Shown here in pieces: positions 46,345 to 57,089 of a stretch of 64,000 nucleotides of DNA. Location of the stretch: NCBI GenBank assembly GCA_030998225.1, contig JAPYXD010000382.1:2294001-2358000 (forward strand), written 5' to 3'. The DNA is from Diplolepis rosae (lineage: Eukaryota > Arthropoda > Insecta > Hymenoptera > Diplolepididae). The notes under the pieces were generated by a model. That model saw nothing but the letters and a program-made list of their open reading frames with translations, made no database searches and was not told the DNA's origin. Position 1 is the first letter of the stretch. Each line of letters opens with the position of its first letter. Position numbers and translations under genes: made by a program.

Positions 46345-47035
46345 AAGCAAATATTGAGCGAAGTAAGCAAAACCGTTACAAGATTGTTAACAAAAATCGC
46401 GCTGAAGCGATTATGAGAGCCACGGCCCATCCTGCTAGAACATATAGTAAACTAAAAACTAAAATTTCGTCTTATAAATGAATTATTAATGTAAAAAGAA
46501 ACATCCAATTTATTGTAATATATCATCTATTGAGTTATGAAAATTAAATTGAATTTACGGCGAATTTCAGTATACTTTTATTTCTCGAACATTAAATAAC
46601 TTATTTAAAATTCTCTTTTATATACGACATATACCTTCTCCTAACTGACTACGTATACTGTAGGCTCGAACATGCGTTGCGACGTAGCCACGTGCTCACT
46701 GCTATCTTCTTCAATTATGGCTGCTGATAACAATACAAACTTATTGTACGGTAAAAAATTCTTTCAAAAAGGAGATGAATTTTTCAAGGTTGACGAAAAA
46801 TTTGTATGATTTTTTGAATACGTAGCATGGATTTTGTAAATATAATGCTCACTTGAAACTTGGGTTCGCTTTTCATTTCTATTGAATGCAACCTAAAACT
46901 TTGTATTCTGTATTCTAAAATAAATAAAGAAGCTATAATAAAAATTTCAGCTTTTTAGCATGGATTTCGTTTCATGATAAAACCACCTTAATGCGTACCT
47001 GAAGCGCTTTAAAAAAAGAGACGATGAGTCGTGTA
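46345..47035. other. Gene-free stretch with a second tiny ORF
   Basis: A 30-codon ORF at 46,717-46,809 (MAADNNTNLLYGKKFFQKGD..) follows a CACGTG-containing segment. It has no recognised similarity and is too short to support. Otherwise AT-rich. Confidence 0.3.
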
Positions 47036-47390
47036 GCTACAGCGGATCCCTTGTGGACAATGCAGAGCACACACTCTTTGTCTGGGCCAGGTGGGGCGTG
47101 GCAAGAGAGGCTGTCGGTCGGGCAGTGAGCACACAACTCACTCCTGACACGATGGTCTCTTGCATGCTCCAGTCAGAACAAAACTGGATGCTTATTGAGT
47201 TATTCGTCACCCTGGTTATGAAGAGAAGGGAGCTTGATGGGCGGGCGGAGTGCGGCAACAACGAGGGCCAGTAGAAATCACAGAAGGGCCTGCACCTGCG
47301 GTCCTGCGTCTCGGGCGGACTTCGCTTCGTATGAGTTCCGCCATTGTTGTATACATGTATCAACAATTCGTACGCGATCTCGCTTTATAA
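47036..47390 (+). pseudogene. 5'-truncated R1-type element, C-terminal end
   Basis: Encodes the tail of an R1/TRAS ORF2: VDNAEHTLFVWARW (degenerate zinc knuckle, C to V), then LTPDTMVSCMLQSEQNW, ending GNNEGQ and a stop at 47,274. About 115 bp of GC-richer 3' UTR follows, with a GGCGGA..TCCGCC hairpin near 47,318-47,343. Strong 5' truncation is typical of target-primed insertion. It abuts the THAP gene start, so it lies in that gene's promoter or 5' UTR region. Confidence 0.7.
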
Positions 47391-47399
47391 TCATTTAAA

Positions 47400-47775
47400 A
47401 TGAATTCGAAGTACGAAATTCAGTGTGCTGTGAGTGGGTGTACCTCCAAAAGGGGTCGGAAGAACAATGTGTCAATTCATCGGTTTCCGAAGAAAGAAAA
47501 TGCCGGACAACGATGGATAGAAGCATGCTCAAATCCCTACTTGTCGAGGTTAGGATACCTCGAAGTACTAGAAAGACAATTTTTTATTTGTCATCGACAT
47601 TTTTCCGTCGTTAAATTTACCGTCGTGTAGTGATGTGTCGAGTGGAAGTGATGTGAACATTAAACCGGCGAGTGTTTCTTCCCCATCAGACTTCGAAATT
47701 TTTATTCCCGAAGTAGAAAAACCTGCAGAAGGCACACGAGACTTTAAAGAAAGTAGCGTGCAGTTTGCACACGTA
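47400..47775 (+). CDS. THAP zinc-finger protein, exon 1 (apparent frameshift)
   Basis: DNA-binding THAP domain (C2CH): CAVSGC, RFPKK, a conserved Trp (RWIEAC), and ICHRHF. ATG 47,400 opens the frame, which ends early at 47,628-47,630. Shifting one base in the T5 run at 47,601-47,605 restores an acidic/serine frame (SGSDVNIKPASV, EIFIPEVEKPAEG) that runs to a consensus donor CAC-GTAAGT at 47,776. THAP proteins are transcription regulators or derive from P-element-type transposases; this architecture does not decide which. Either the T run is a sequencing error or this allele is a young pseudogene. Confidence 0.65.
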
Positions 47776-47820
47776 AGTAACAATATTTTTAATTTCATAC
47801 GATATTGTATATAATTTCAA

Positions 47821-47850
47821 ACTTTTCGACTCTGATCAGAGTCCTCATTA
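47821..47850 (-). other. CTAATGA-stem-GAAAAG motif in THAP intron
   Basis: Minus strand: CTAATGAG-GACTC-TGATCA-GAGTC-GAAAAG. The 5-bp stem is perfect and its sequence differs from the other copies, consistent with conserved pairing. Confidence 0.5.
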
Positions 47851-48072
47851 GTGATCTTTATTTCTAAAATTTTAAGTGCAATAAATAAAATATTACATAT
47901 ATGAGCCCTATTTCGAAGTAAACTTCGAAAATGTGAAAAAATGTAAAAATCGTAAGAAAATTTACATAAAATAGTACAAGAAACTTCGATGAAGTATCTA
48001 AAACTTCCTTAGGAATGACAATAAAATTCTAGCACGTAATTTTGAGATACCAAACTAAAAAAGTAGTATATA

Positions 48073-49085
48073 CACTACCGGTCAAAATTATTTATTCACC
48101 TGCTGTGTTAGCTATTCTTAAAGTGTCTTAATTTTTATAATTATTTAAATTTTGCATCTAGTGAGCCCAAGTTGAAGGCAAAATAATAATTTTATAAGAA
48201 TATATTGCAAAAAACGTCAAATTTCGATCTTTTTGAATAAATATTAATAACACTGAAATTAATTAAGACCTTTAAACGTTTTTGGTCTCATTTTGAAGGT
48301 TACTCTTCATAGTATTTTGTTAACTTATCAAGAAATTTTTAGAATTTTTCTTTTGGATTCTACCCTGGGGTCAAACATGGTACAAACATGTCGAAAATTT
48401 TCAAATGAAGACAGTAATCTATAAATTTTATTAAAATATGATACACATTGGTTTTTAAAAATTTCTTGTAAGTAGCTACACATTTTAAAAATTGTATGAC
48501 CTTTTTGTATCATTTTTGACGCCGGGTAGAATCCAGGAAAAAAAATCTGAAAATATCTTGATTAGTTAGCAAAATACTATGAAAACCTACTATTTAAATG
48601 AGACAAAAAACTTTTAAAAATCTTAATTAATTTCAGAGTTGTTAATATTTTTCAGAATGATTGAAATTTCAAGTTTTCTGAAATATTTTTTCATAAAATT
48701 AACATTTTGTTATTTTTTATGATTTTTCTAAATCATTTCAGTCGATTATGTCGATCATTAGAAGAGTGTATCACTGTACGTGACAACGGAACTCTACTAT
48801 ATCGACCTTATCAACCTCTGATTTAGAATTAATCCAACGTTATTTAAAACTAGATGGTATTTTCCAATATAAATTGAAGACATTTTTCTGTGAAAAAAAA
48901 AATTTCTTCAATTTTGTTATTTAGTTTATTTTATTATTTTTTATTTTGTTTTATTTGTTATTTGCAAAATTTTATTAACTTTTATTTTATGATAGGGAAA
49001 AAAATTTCAACTTGTTATTATGAAAATTAAGACACTTTAGGAATAGCTGAAACAACACGTGAACAAATAATTTCGACCGGCAGTG
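48073..49085. mobile_element. Tc1-like non-autonomous element in THAP intron
   Basis: TA-CACTACCGGTCAAAATTAT at 48,073 is mirrored by ..ATTTCGACCGGCAGTG-TA ending at 49,085. Terminal repeats extend about 70 bp, through AGCTATTC, TAAAGTGTCTTAATTTT. Inside is another dyad: about 48,250-48,370 against 48,515-48,655, sharing TTTGGATTCTACCC / GGGTAGAATCCAGG. That inner dyad is related to sequence at 40,850-41,240. No transposase ORF. It accounts for two thirds of the intron. Confidence 0.75.
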
Positions 49086-49310
49086 TACTTCTGTCTAAAT
49101 GTTACTGAAGATATAGATGCAAGTACATATATAGTATAAAATTACAAAGGATTATTTATGAAAAAATAGCTGAGAATTGCCAATACAAATTCCACAGTGT
49201 CAGAAATTCCCACCACAATTTCGCGAAACATATGACTGGAGTTTTATTTTATAAAATTTATTTTTATTTATTTTATAAAATACCTACGAAATAATTAATC
49301 TATATTCCAG

Positions 49311-49517
49311 AAAAAAGAATCAGAAGATATCCCAGAAGCAGGAAGCAGCAAGGATGTATTTGGAGAAGACTTTCACACTACACTGAAGAGAGCTATCTCG
49401 ACCCCACAAAGTGTTCGATTATCTTGTAGTACAAAAATCAATGCAAAATGTGCTAAGCAACTATATTTTCTGAAAATAAAAATACAAATTACAGATATTT
49501 TTGATTTTTATTTATGA
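49311..49517 (+). CDS. THAP protein, exon 2 (C-terminus)
   Basis: Acceptor CTATATTCCAG at 49,300-49,310, then an open frame in the phase required by the exon 1 donor. It reads KKESEDIPEAGSSKDVFGED, then LKRAISTPQSVRLSCSTK, then AKQLYFLKIKIQIT, ending TGA 49,515-49,517. The basic T-P-x-x-V-x-L followed by a Leu-repeat segment fits the region after a THAP domain in insect proteins. No further domain, so the product is a small THAP protein of about 190 residues if exon 1 is intact. Confidence 0.55.
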   Translation, partial: KKESEDIPEAGSSKDVFGEDFHTTLKRAISTPQSVRLSCSTKINAKCAKQLYFLKIKIQITDIFDFYL

Positions 49518-50404
49518 CGAGAAAACCATGATTTAAGGCAAAATTGTGTAAATGTAATTAAAGAGTGAGTTGATATCAACATAACTTCTCAATCTTGAAT
49601 TAAATTTTCACAATTTTGCGCTAAATCTTCAATTTCCTTTTAATTTTATTTGAATATATTCTTTGTAACACATTTAAAGAACCTATGTATGCATGTATAT
49701 GCACTAACACGTGCACACATAATGGTAGTTCATGCGCAGTGCTGTACGCGGCGCTAGTTGCTAACGGTCCACCACCTTTCCATTAGGTTTGCACGGCCTG
49801 TTTAAGCTGGAACCAACCGCCCGTGAAGTATAAAGCCGAAAGGCGGTTCCCCGGACGGTATATTGGTTCGAAAGACGGGGTTTTTGGTTTTAACAGGTAT
49901 GCCTAGACCCGTCCTAGGAGAGTCCTGTATAACGTCTATAAATGATTTTGCCATTTTTTCTCCTCATATTTAACAGGCAGTTATATAATTTGCATAAACA
50001 CTGTTAAAATATCGGTACCAAACTTCTATTGCATGCGATAAAAGTTTTCCTCGGTGATGTATCTTAAATCTAAAGTACTTCCGTCAAAAATAAACTGCTT
50101 AGTACATATGTGAGTATGATTCAATAATATTTATTAATTCTAATATACTCTGATTAAAAAGGTATGAAAGTAAACTAATTCTTCATGATATACAAAAGCA
50201 TTAACTTTAATTTACTACTTGTATATTAAATTTTATTAGAATTAATAATAATTTTAACAGTGAAGATATGCAATAATAAACTAAAAGTTAATAATTATTT
50301 AGTTTAAAAGTAGTAAGATTGGGAATTTCCTCCCCGAAATAAATTACAAAGAAATCTGGGTAGTTCGTCCGCAGTCTCGCCCGGGTTAAACAAGTATCCA
50401 ATGC
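49518..50404. other. Gene-free stretch
   Basis: A GC-richer block at 49,725-49,925 with short complementary phrases (GCCGAAAGGC, CCGGACGG) has no recognised identity and is not a tRNA. The rest is AT-rich. Confidence 0.4.
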
Positions 50405-51200
50405 CATAAATTCTCAGGATACAAGCGTGAGAGGCCAATGCGATTCTTAAAAGATTTTGAGCGTTATATTAGCGCCGTAGATATAAACACTAATGATTTT
50501 AATCACATGGTTTACGCTTTTTCAAAAGGCATCGCAAGAGAATGGCGAGATTTGGTTTCAGTAGCTCAAAAAAATATTAATTCACTTAGAGATAAATTCA
50601 CTAGAAAATATTGGAATGAAAATGTGTGTCTCCAAATTAGTTCTGAATTACAATTTGGAAGGCACAATCCTAACCGAAATTTATTTAGAGTCGAATATGT
50701 GATTAAAAAGATCAATATTGCATAGGATTTAATTACACGACCCTCAGAAAATGAAATTGTCTCGAAATTGGCAAGACATTTTTACGATGACGTTAGAACG
50801 GCTACTATTATCCGAAATGCGAGAACATATTAAAACTTAATAGAACTGATTGATGCTTTTGATCTAGCAAGCCCCTCAAATTCAAATTCTGGTAACAATA
50901 GTCACAATTTGTATCAAAATAAGGGGTCTTATCCTAATGTCGATGGAGAGATTTCTTACTCAAATGAAAATAATTTTAGAGGACGAGATTTCGACGTGAA
51001 CACTAATAGAAATAATTTTGGAGCAACAGCGAATCGTGATCAACAAAATATGAATTATAATTATAATCGTGGGCCAGGTTTCATTGGCCAAGATTACAGA
51101 AATCGTTCTTCTCCTTTTTCAAATAACGTGACTCATCACAAAAGGCGTAACTTCGCTCCTACGCGCCACCTTGGCGCGAGACAGGCGCGTCGTAGGATTT
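50405..51200 (+). pseudogene. Gypsy-type gag remnant
   Basis: One frame from about 50,405 with gag-like sequence: RFLKDFERYISAVD, AFSKGIAREWRDL, LRDKFTRKYW, LARHFYDDVRT. It is followed by an Asn/Arg-rich tail (NYNYNRGPGFIGQDYRNR). Stops at 50,723-50,725 and near 50,833 break it. No CCHC knuckle is found; the tail ends in a basic ARQARRRI segment. The downstream RNase H and integrase pieces support its retroelement nature. Confidence 0.6.
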
Positions 51201-51235
51201 AGAAATTATGATCAAAGTTTGAACGATCGTGGATG

Positions 51236-51870
51236 CCTTCAGAATGGGGTATATGACATTCTTGAAAACGTTCAAGATTTTGAGTGGCAGTTTAACTAGA
51301 TGGATCATGGCCATCCAAGACTATGACATTTCAACAGAACACTCCCCTGGTAAAAATAACCTAGTTGCAGATACTCTAAGTATATAAATATATAAATAGT
51401 AAAAAAAATGACCATCATCAAGTCTGAGAAACCGACTTCAGAATTTTTCAAAGGAACAAAAATTGGATCCCATTTTGCCACATAAGATAAACAATGTTGA
51501 AGACAGAAAAACTACAAAATATGAAATACATGATAATTTGTTATATTCTATAAATGTGCCAAATAAACGTTTATGCTTAACAAAAGGCATCATTTATGAC
51601 ATAATAGATAAATGTCATAAAATGTATGCCCAGATTGGCCCCTTTAAAAGTCATAAATATGCTAAATGACATCTTTTATTATCTAAAATTGGCCAAAACA
51701 GTCAGGCGACGTCTAGCCAGTTGTGACTTGCCAGAGAAACAAGGTTAAAAATAAAAATTGTTTCTCTGAAATGAAAAATTATCTGCTTGAAAGGTCAAAT
51801 AAAATTATATCTATAGATTTTTATGTGCCATTAATAGCGTCAAAAGGTGGCTTTAAATATATTATATGTG
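51236..51870 (+). pseudogene. Gypsy RNase H end and integrase N-terminal remnant
   Basis: After a deletion of all protease and RT, sequence resumes at the RNase H end (LTRWIMAIQDYDISTEHSPG, then LVADTLS). It continues to the integrase zinc domain (YEIHDNLLYSINVPNKRL, KCHKMYAQIGPFKSHK, with later Cys lost) and the catalytic core start (SIDFYVPLIASKGGFKYI, first catalytic Asp). Multiple stops. Cut off at about 51,870 by unrelated repeat sequence. Confidence 0.65.
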
Positions 51871-52214
51871 CATCCGGCGCGTAAACTCATTTTTTCGCTA
51901 CAGTTGAGAGTAGCGCAAAGTTGTGTATTGCGCTACAGAGGAATGAAATGTAAAAATTGAACTGCGCATGTGCCTATAGCCATACAGCGGAGCACAATTT
52001 TCTTCTTATTCTTCTTCTTCTTCGTACAGCGTTAGCACCCTACTGACAAAGCCTTGTACATTTGAACTGCGCATGCTCTATTGCAACACGCTACAACTAC
52101 ACAAGATCGATAAAATCAAAATGGCCGGGACTAGTCGAGAAATACCAAGTGTATTGACTAGCGCCGCAAACAACTACAATACTAGATTAGATTCGAGTAT
52201 ACGCATGAAAATTC
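51871..52214 (+). repeat. Repeat inserted in the integrase remnant
   Basis: Includes GCTACAGTTGAGAGTAGCGC and, at 51,985-52,140, the module also present inverted at 4,743-4,885, again ending at ATGGCCGGGACTAG. The host integrase core resumes on the far side, so this is an insertion, perhaps the 5' end of an R1-type element. Confidence 0.55.
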
Positions 52215-52561
52215 GTATACGCACCGAAGCCACATAAAATAGAATACGTGCCAATGCACACAATTCGGGAAATTACGAGACTCACGACAATGCTCGCAGC
52301 CCTTCTAGAAATAATCAACTCAAAAATCAATTATGAGAGAAAAATAGAAATGGCGAAACATAGCACTTCTAAAAGAGGAATAAACAGAGCTTCCAAGTTC
52401 AATGAAGCTCATCGTTTGACAGCCTTTAAAGAGGGTGACAATGTGCTCGTTAAGGCGTTAAGTGAGGATAGGTATAGAGGAGACATCCAGGGCGATTGAA
52501 TGGTCCAAACCCTGCGGGGAAAGACGCCAGAGGTAGTTAAAGTTCCAGAACCCAAAACGGG
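52215..52561 (+). pseudogene. Gypsy integrase C-terminal remnant
   Basis: Frame 52,248-52,499 then 52,500-52,715, separated by one TGA. It reads PMHTIREITRLTTML, RASKFNEAHRL and FKEGDNVLVKA (C-terminal DNA-binding part, analogous to the GDxVLVK motif), then VPEPKTGIDIFESRQN. It belongs with the gag and RNase H remnants to the left. Its 3' end merges into the large palindrome. Confidence 0.5.
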
Positions 52562-55138
52562 GATCGACATTTTCGAAAGTCGCCAAAACCTCACGAATAA
52601 GAAGAAAGTTGTAGGAGTAAGGCCCAAACTTGTGTTGGTGAGTACTGTATTCATGATGAGCCAGGTAGTCCTCGTCAATTCAACACTAGCTTGTCGGCAG
52701 AATTTCACAAAATAGCTTTTTACCTCTTTTCCTTCTACTTCGCTCTTTACAAGTCTTTTCCTAAAATCGGATATATATTTAAAATATATATATATAAAAT
52801 AATACATAAAAGAGTATATAAAAAATATTTTATATTATAAATTTTGTATTATAATATATAAAAGAATATATATATATATATATATATATTAAATATATAT
52901 AAATAAACCATGTATTGAAATTAACAATTTTGTTTTTTGAAATTTATTACATATTTGTTGACAAATTGTTTTCAATACTCTTTCATTATCTTGATTATAA
53001 TACTGAAGACTTATAGACAGTGGAAATAAATTATCAATGATGATATTTTGAAAGTTTAATATTCATACAATATAATTTTCGTTCATACAATACTGTTACA
53101 AAGTTAATATTATTCTTTATAGGGATACAATAATGATTGCTTTTTCAAAGAAATTTACAATTCTTAGAGAAATTAAAATTAAAAAAAAATATTGCTCTTA
53201 TTATATAATTATTTGTTAGAGAATGTAAATGACCAGCTTCAGATCTGAAGTTATTTCATAGACGTTGACAGTAAGATAGGCGAAAGGGATCTTTTACGAC
53301 TACTTAGCATTTACTGTAAAGCAGCAATGTAATTATAAAGAACCATCTCTTCGATCATCATCGTTTCAGATTATAAATCTCAAATCCACCTACCTGCAGG
53401 TGCAAAGTATAGGCGTTATGAAAGACTTTTCACAAAGAATTTATAACATCTTAACTTAGTTTTCAGATCTACAGAATTATAACACGAAGGAACATTATTA
53501 TTCGTACGAATACATCAATATTTCTGTCAGTCTCAAAAATATGCTACTTAATATAACACGTTTCGGGAAATATCACCAAGAATGATACACAGAGAAACTT
53601 TTTATATCAATTTTTACTATAGTATTTTCCAATTTAGGGAAAAACGTATCACTTTGAGAATTTCTGTTAGTAAAAATACTAGACTTTATAATAATGATAT
53701 GAAACTTTAGTATAAACTATACACTCAGAAAAAAAATTTGATTGAATCAAAGGAAATGATTTTTTTGCACAACTTTCTTTGATTTAATCTCCCCATATTT
53801 CAATTGATTATTTCAATTAATGTATAGTAAAGAAGTAATAAAGTTAAAATGATTCATTTTTTATTTTTGGTTTGTAATATGTAATAACTTCCAAAAAAAA
53901 TTGTGAATATCTTCATTTTTTCAAAATATAAATCCGATCTTAGGAAAAGACAAGTGAAGAACGAAGTAGAAGGAAATTCATTTATTTTTTATTAAATATA
54001 TTCTATTGATTAAATTCCATTGGATTGATTGAAAAAGGTTAGATAATTTACAGGAATCAGTTTGAAATCAAATTTTTTAAATTCATTAAAAATATTGATG
54101 TATTCGTACGAATAATAATGTTTCTTCTTGTCATAATTCTGTAGATCTGAAAACTAAGTTAAGATTTTATAAATCCTTTGTAAAAATTCTTTCGTAACGC
54201 GTATACTTTGCACCAGCAGGTAGGTGGATTTGAGATTTATAATCTGGAACGATCACGATCGAAGAGATGGTTCTTTATAATTACATTGCTGCTTTACAGT
54301 AACTGCTAAGTAGTCGTTACAGTAACTGCTAAGTAGTCGTAAACGAGCTCTTTCGCATATCTTACTGTCAAAGTCTATGAAATAACTTCAGATCTGAAGC
54401 TGGTCATTTACATTCTCTAACAAATAATTATATATTAAGAACAATACTTTGTTTTAATTTTAATTTCTCTAAGAATTGTAAATTTCTTTGAAAAAGCAAC
54501 TATTATTGTATCCCTATAAAGAATAATATTAACTTTGTAACCGTATTGTATAAACGAAAATTATATTGTATGAATATTAAACTTTCAAAATATCATCATT
54601 GATAATTTCTTTCCACTGTCTATAAGTCTTCAATATTATAATCAAGGTAATGAAAGAGTATTGAAAACAATTTGTCAACAAATATGTAATAAATTTCAAA
54701 AAACAAAATTGTTTATTTAATACATGGTTTTTTTTTATATATATTTAATATTTATATATACATTCTTTTATATATTATAATACAAAATTTATAATATAAA
54801 ATATAATATAACTTAATATATAATATTATATAGAATAATAATATATAATAAATATAATATAATATAAAATATTTTATATATACTCTTTTATGTATTATTT
54901 TATATATATATTTTTAAAAAATGTATATCCGATTTGAGGAAAAGACTAGTAAAGAGCGAAGTAGAAGGAAAAGAGGTAAAAAGCTATTCTGTGAAATTCT
55001 GTCGACAAGCTAGGGTTGAATTGACGAGGACTACCTGACTCATCATGAATACAGCAGACTCACCAACACAAGTTTGGGCCTTACTTCTGCGACTTACTTC
55101 TTATCCGTGAGATTTTGGCGACTTTCGAAAGTATCCAC
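52562..55138. repeat. 2.6-kb palindrome (arms about 1.1-1.2 kb)
   Basis: Paired coordinates sum to about 107,650-107,700 throughout: TTTTCGAAAGTCGCC (52,566) with GGCGACTTTCGAAAG (55,119); CTTCAGATCTGAAG (53,236 with 54,390); ATTATTCGTACGAATA (53,497 with 54,103). Spacer about 53,730-54,040. Arms include (TA)n tracts at about 52,785-52,905 and 54,740-54,910. Identity is roughly 90%, older than the 16-23 kb palindrome. The left arm starts inside gypsy pol-derived coding sequence, so the inversion copied part of that element. Confidence 0.8.
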
Positions 55139-55509
55139 AAAGATATTATAAACCTAGATGCGGTGCAGGGCGTCAGAGTGGGGGAACGATATATATAGCT
55201 AACCACTTTTTCTGACATATCGAAGTGCAGCCCTCATCGTACTACCAAGCCAAATCAAACCCAGCAAAGAAATGTCGATAACGGTTGGATAAAGCAGAGC
55301 CAAAAATTCTTTTCAAAGACTTTTAAGGTTAGGAATGTCAAATTTGACAGCTTGACAACATAATGTTAACAAAAGTTATGGCATGATGATTAATCAAGAA
55401 TTACAATTACGAATAAAAAATAATTTCTAAATAAGTGTCGAACTTTTAAATTATATTAAATTAATAATTAAGATCCAAAATATTTTAAAAGTGAATTTTT
55501 AAATGTATT
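55139..55509. other. Short gene-free stretch
   Basis: No recognised feature. Confidence 0.4.
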
Positions 55510-55590
55510 TTAATTGAAGATATGTGTTGTTGTTGATACTTGGCTCTAGGTTCCAAAGTAAATAAAAACTTAGATTTACGCAGTTATAGA

Positions 55591-55620
55591 AGTTTTTGTT
55601 CTGATCGAAGCCCTCATCAG
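55591..55620 (-). other. CTGATGA-stem motif (degenerate)
   Basis: Minus strand: CTGATGAGGGCTTCGATCAGAACAAAAAC. The downstream GAAA is lost in this copy. Confidence 0.4.
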
Positions 55621-56099
55621 ATATTTATTTTTAAAATAAAAAATGCATAATAAAAAGTTACCAACTTAAGATTTTTTTGATAGAAATGTTTAAAAATCAA
55701 CATTTGAGAAAGAAAACTTGTAAAAAGCTGCCTAAAATTATCATTAAGTCCTTTCATCGATATGAAACCAAGTAATTATATCCCACAACATTATTTTCAA
55801 TTTGAAGAATTTGAATTCTTTGTGTAGAAAAAAGACGCTTTCGACTCCACTGGGATTTGAGCCCAAGTCTCAGTGGAAAAATTTCGAACTCAACTTATTA
55901 ATTTAAAATTATTTACAATTATTTTATACCAAAGAAATATTTTAAAAATTGTTGAATCCTTTCAACCTCTTCTTTCAAAACAATGTCAAGTTTCTTATTG
56001 TCTCGCATGTAAAACTATGTTGATTTTTAAAAATTTCCAACAAAGAAATCCTAAGTTAACAACTTTTTATTATCCATTTTTTATTTGAAAAATAAATCT

Positions 56100-56127
56100 C
56101 TGATGAGGGCTCCGATTAGAACCGAAA
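56100..56127 (+). other. CTGATGA-stem-GAAAC motif
   Basis: CTGATGAGGGCTCCGATTAG followed by AACCGAAAC. One mismatch in the stem relative to 41,335-41,363. Confidence 0.5.
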
Positions 56128-56150
56128 CACATTTTGAAAAACTAAATAAT

Positions 56151-57089
56151 ATTTTTCAATTTCATACATATTCAATTATATGAATAGGTAATTTACAGAT
56201 TCGAGATCTTGTACTTCGTTAAAGCATGATTTTTAGGGACTTCTTTTAGTTGTGGAAATTTCATAATTTTTATCCACTTTTTAATATTTTAGGATGCCTA
56301 TCTAAATAAATCCTCAGGCTGATCGAGCTCATTCATTACCCCAAATTTTATTCATGTTCCAAGTTAAGGGGGATTTCTACCTTGTTGGGTCAAAACGCTA
56401 TGCCATTTTCTCGAATTTTTCGGGAGAAAAGTTAAAAAGATAATCACTTGAAATTTTGTCTAGGTATTAAAGTAATTGTATTAAGGTAGTTCATTCACGA
56501 AAATTAGACCTCAGGCAAAAATAGATAATTTTGCTTTCAGGAATAGCAATATTATTATTGAAGGGCTAATTTGAAAGAGAAAAGATTATTTTTCATGAAA
56601 AAAATTTGAAATACAAAAAAATAATTTTATTAATAAATTTTATTTTTGCCCAAACTTATTTTCTTATCGCTTCGAGCCAAAGGGCATAACCGGATTTCTA
56701 TGTGAAATCGGCCTTGAAACCAAATCAAATTTCGCATCGACTATATTTGACCATTTTCGTTTTTGCGTATTTTAGCTAAACTAATCATAGGAAAATTTTG
56801 AAAAAAATCAGGATTGTTTTTTCCAATAAAAGATAAATTTGTGAATTTTTGCAGATTTTTTTATGCATAATTCGTGATGCAAGAAATTGCGAAAATTTTT
56901 GCACACAATTTAATTCATGTTTGATTTGCGCGACCACTCTTTTGAATTATGCTATTCATTAGTTACCTATCGATAATTAAAACAGAATTTTTGCAGATTT
57001 TTGCAAGGTGTGGATGGGGGTAAAAAAATAAAAACCGTCAAAATACACATTCTTCCAACATCTTATTATTAAAGCACTTTTTATAATAA
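56151..57089. other. Gene-free stretch with one dispersed repeat
   Basis: At 56,485-56,700 it holds a single copy of the arm found at 39,783-40,020 (GTAGTTCATTCACGAAAATT .. TTATCGCTTCGAGCC). The rest is AT-rich and unassigned. Confidence 0.5.

Larger units (their letters stand above)
55510..56150. repeat. Foldback with motif pair and B-box-like hairpin
   Basis: Arms about 55,590-55,745 and 55,985-56,130 are mirrored (ATAAAAAGTTACCAACTTAAG / CTAAGTTAACAACTTTTTAT). Each arm carries one CTGATGAGGGC motif facing outwards. At the centre (55,850-55,867) the minus strand reads CTTGGG-CTCAAAT-CCCAG, a T-arm-like hairpin comparable to 43,783-43,800. The outer flank GATATGTGTTGTTGTTGAT..TTGGCTCTAGGTTCC is related to 41,258-41,300. 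Confidence 0.65.

Noticed and set aside
46717..46809. 30-codon ORF MAADNNTNLLYGKK
   Set aside because: Too short to support, with no splice site pair or family match; mentioned only in the interval note.
49725..49925. tRNA-like or small RNA gene in the GC-richer block
   Set aside because: Short complementary phrases do not form a cloverleaf or other known fold by eye.
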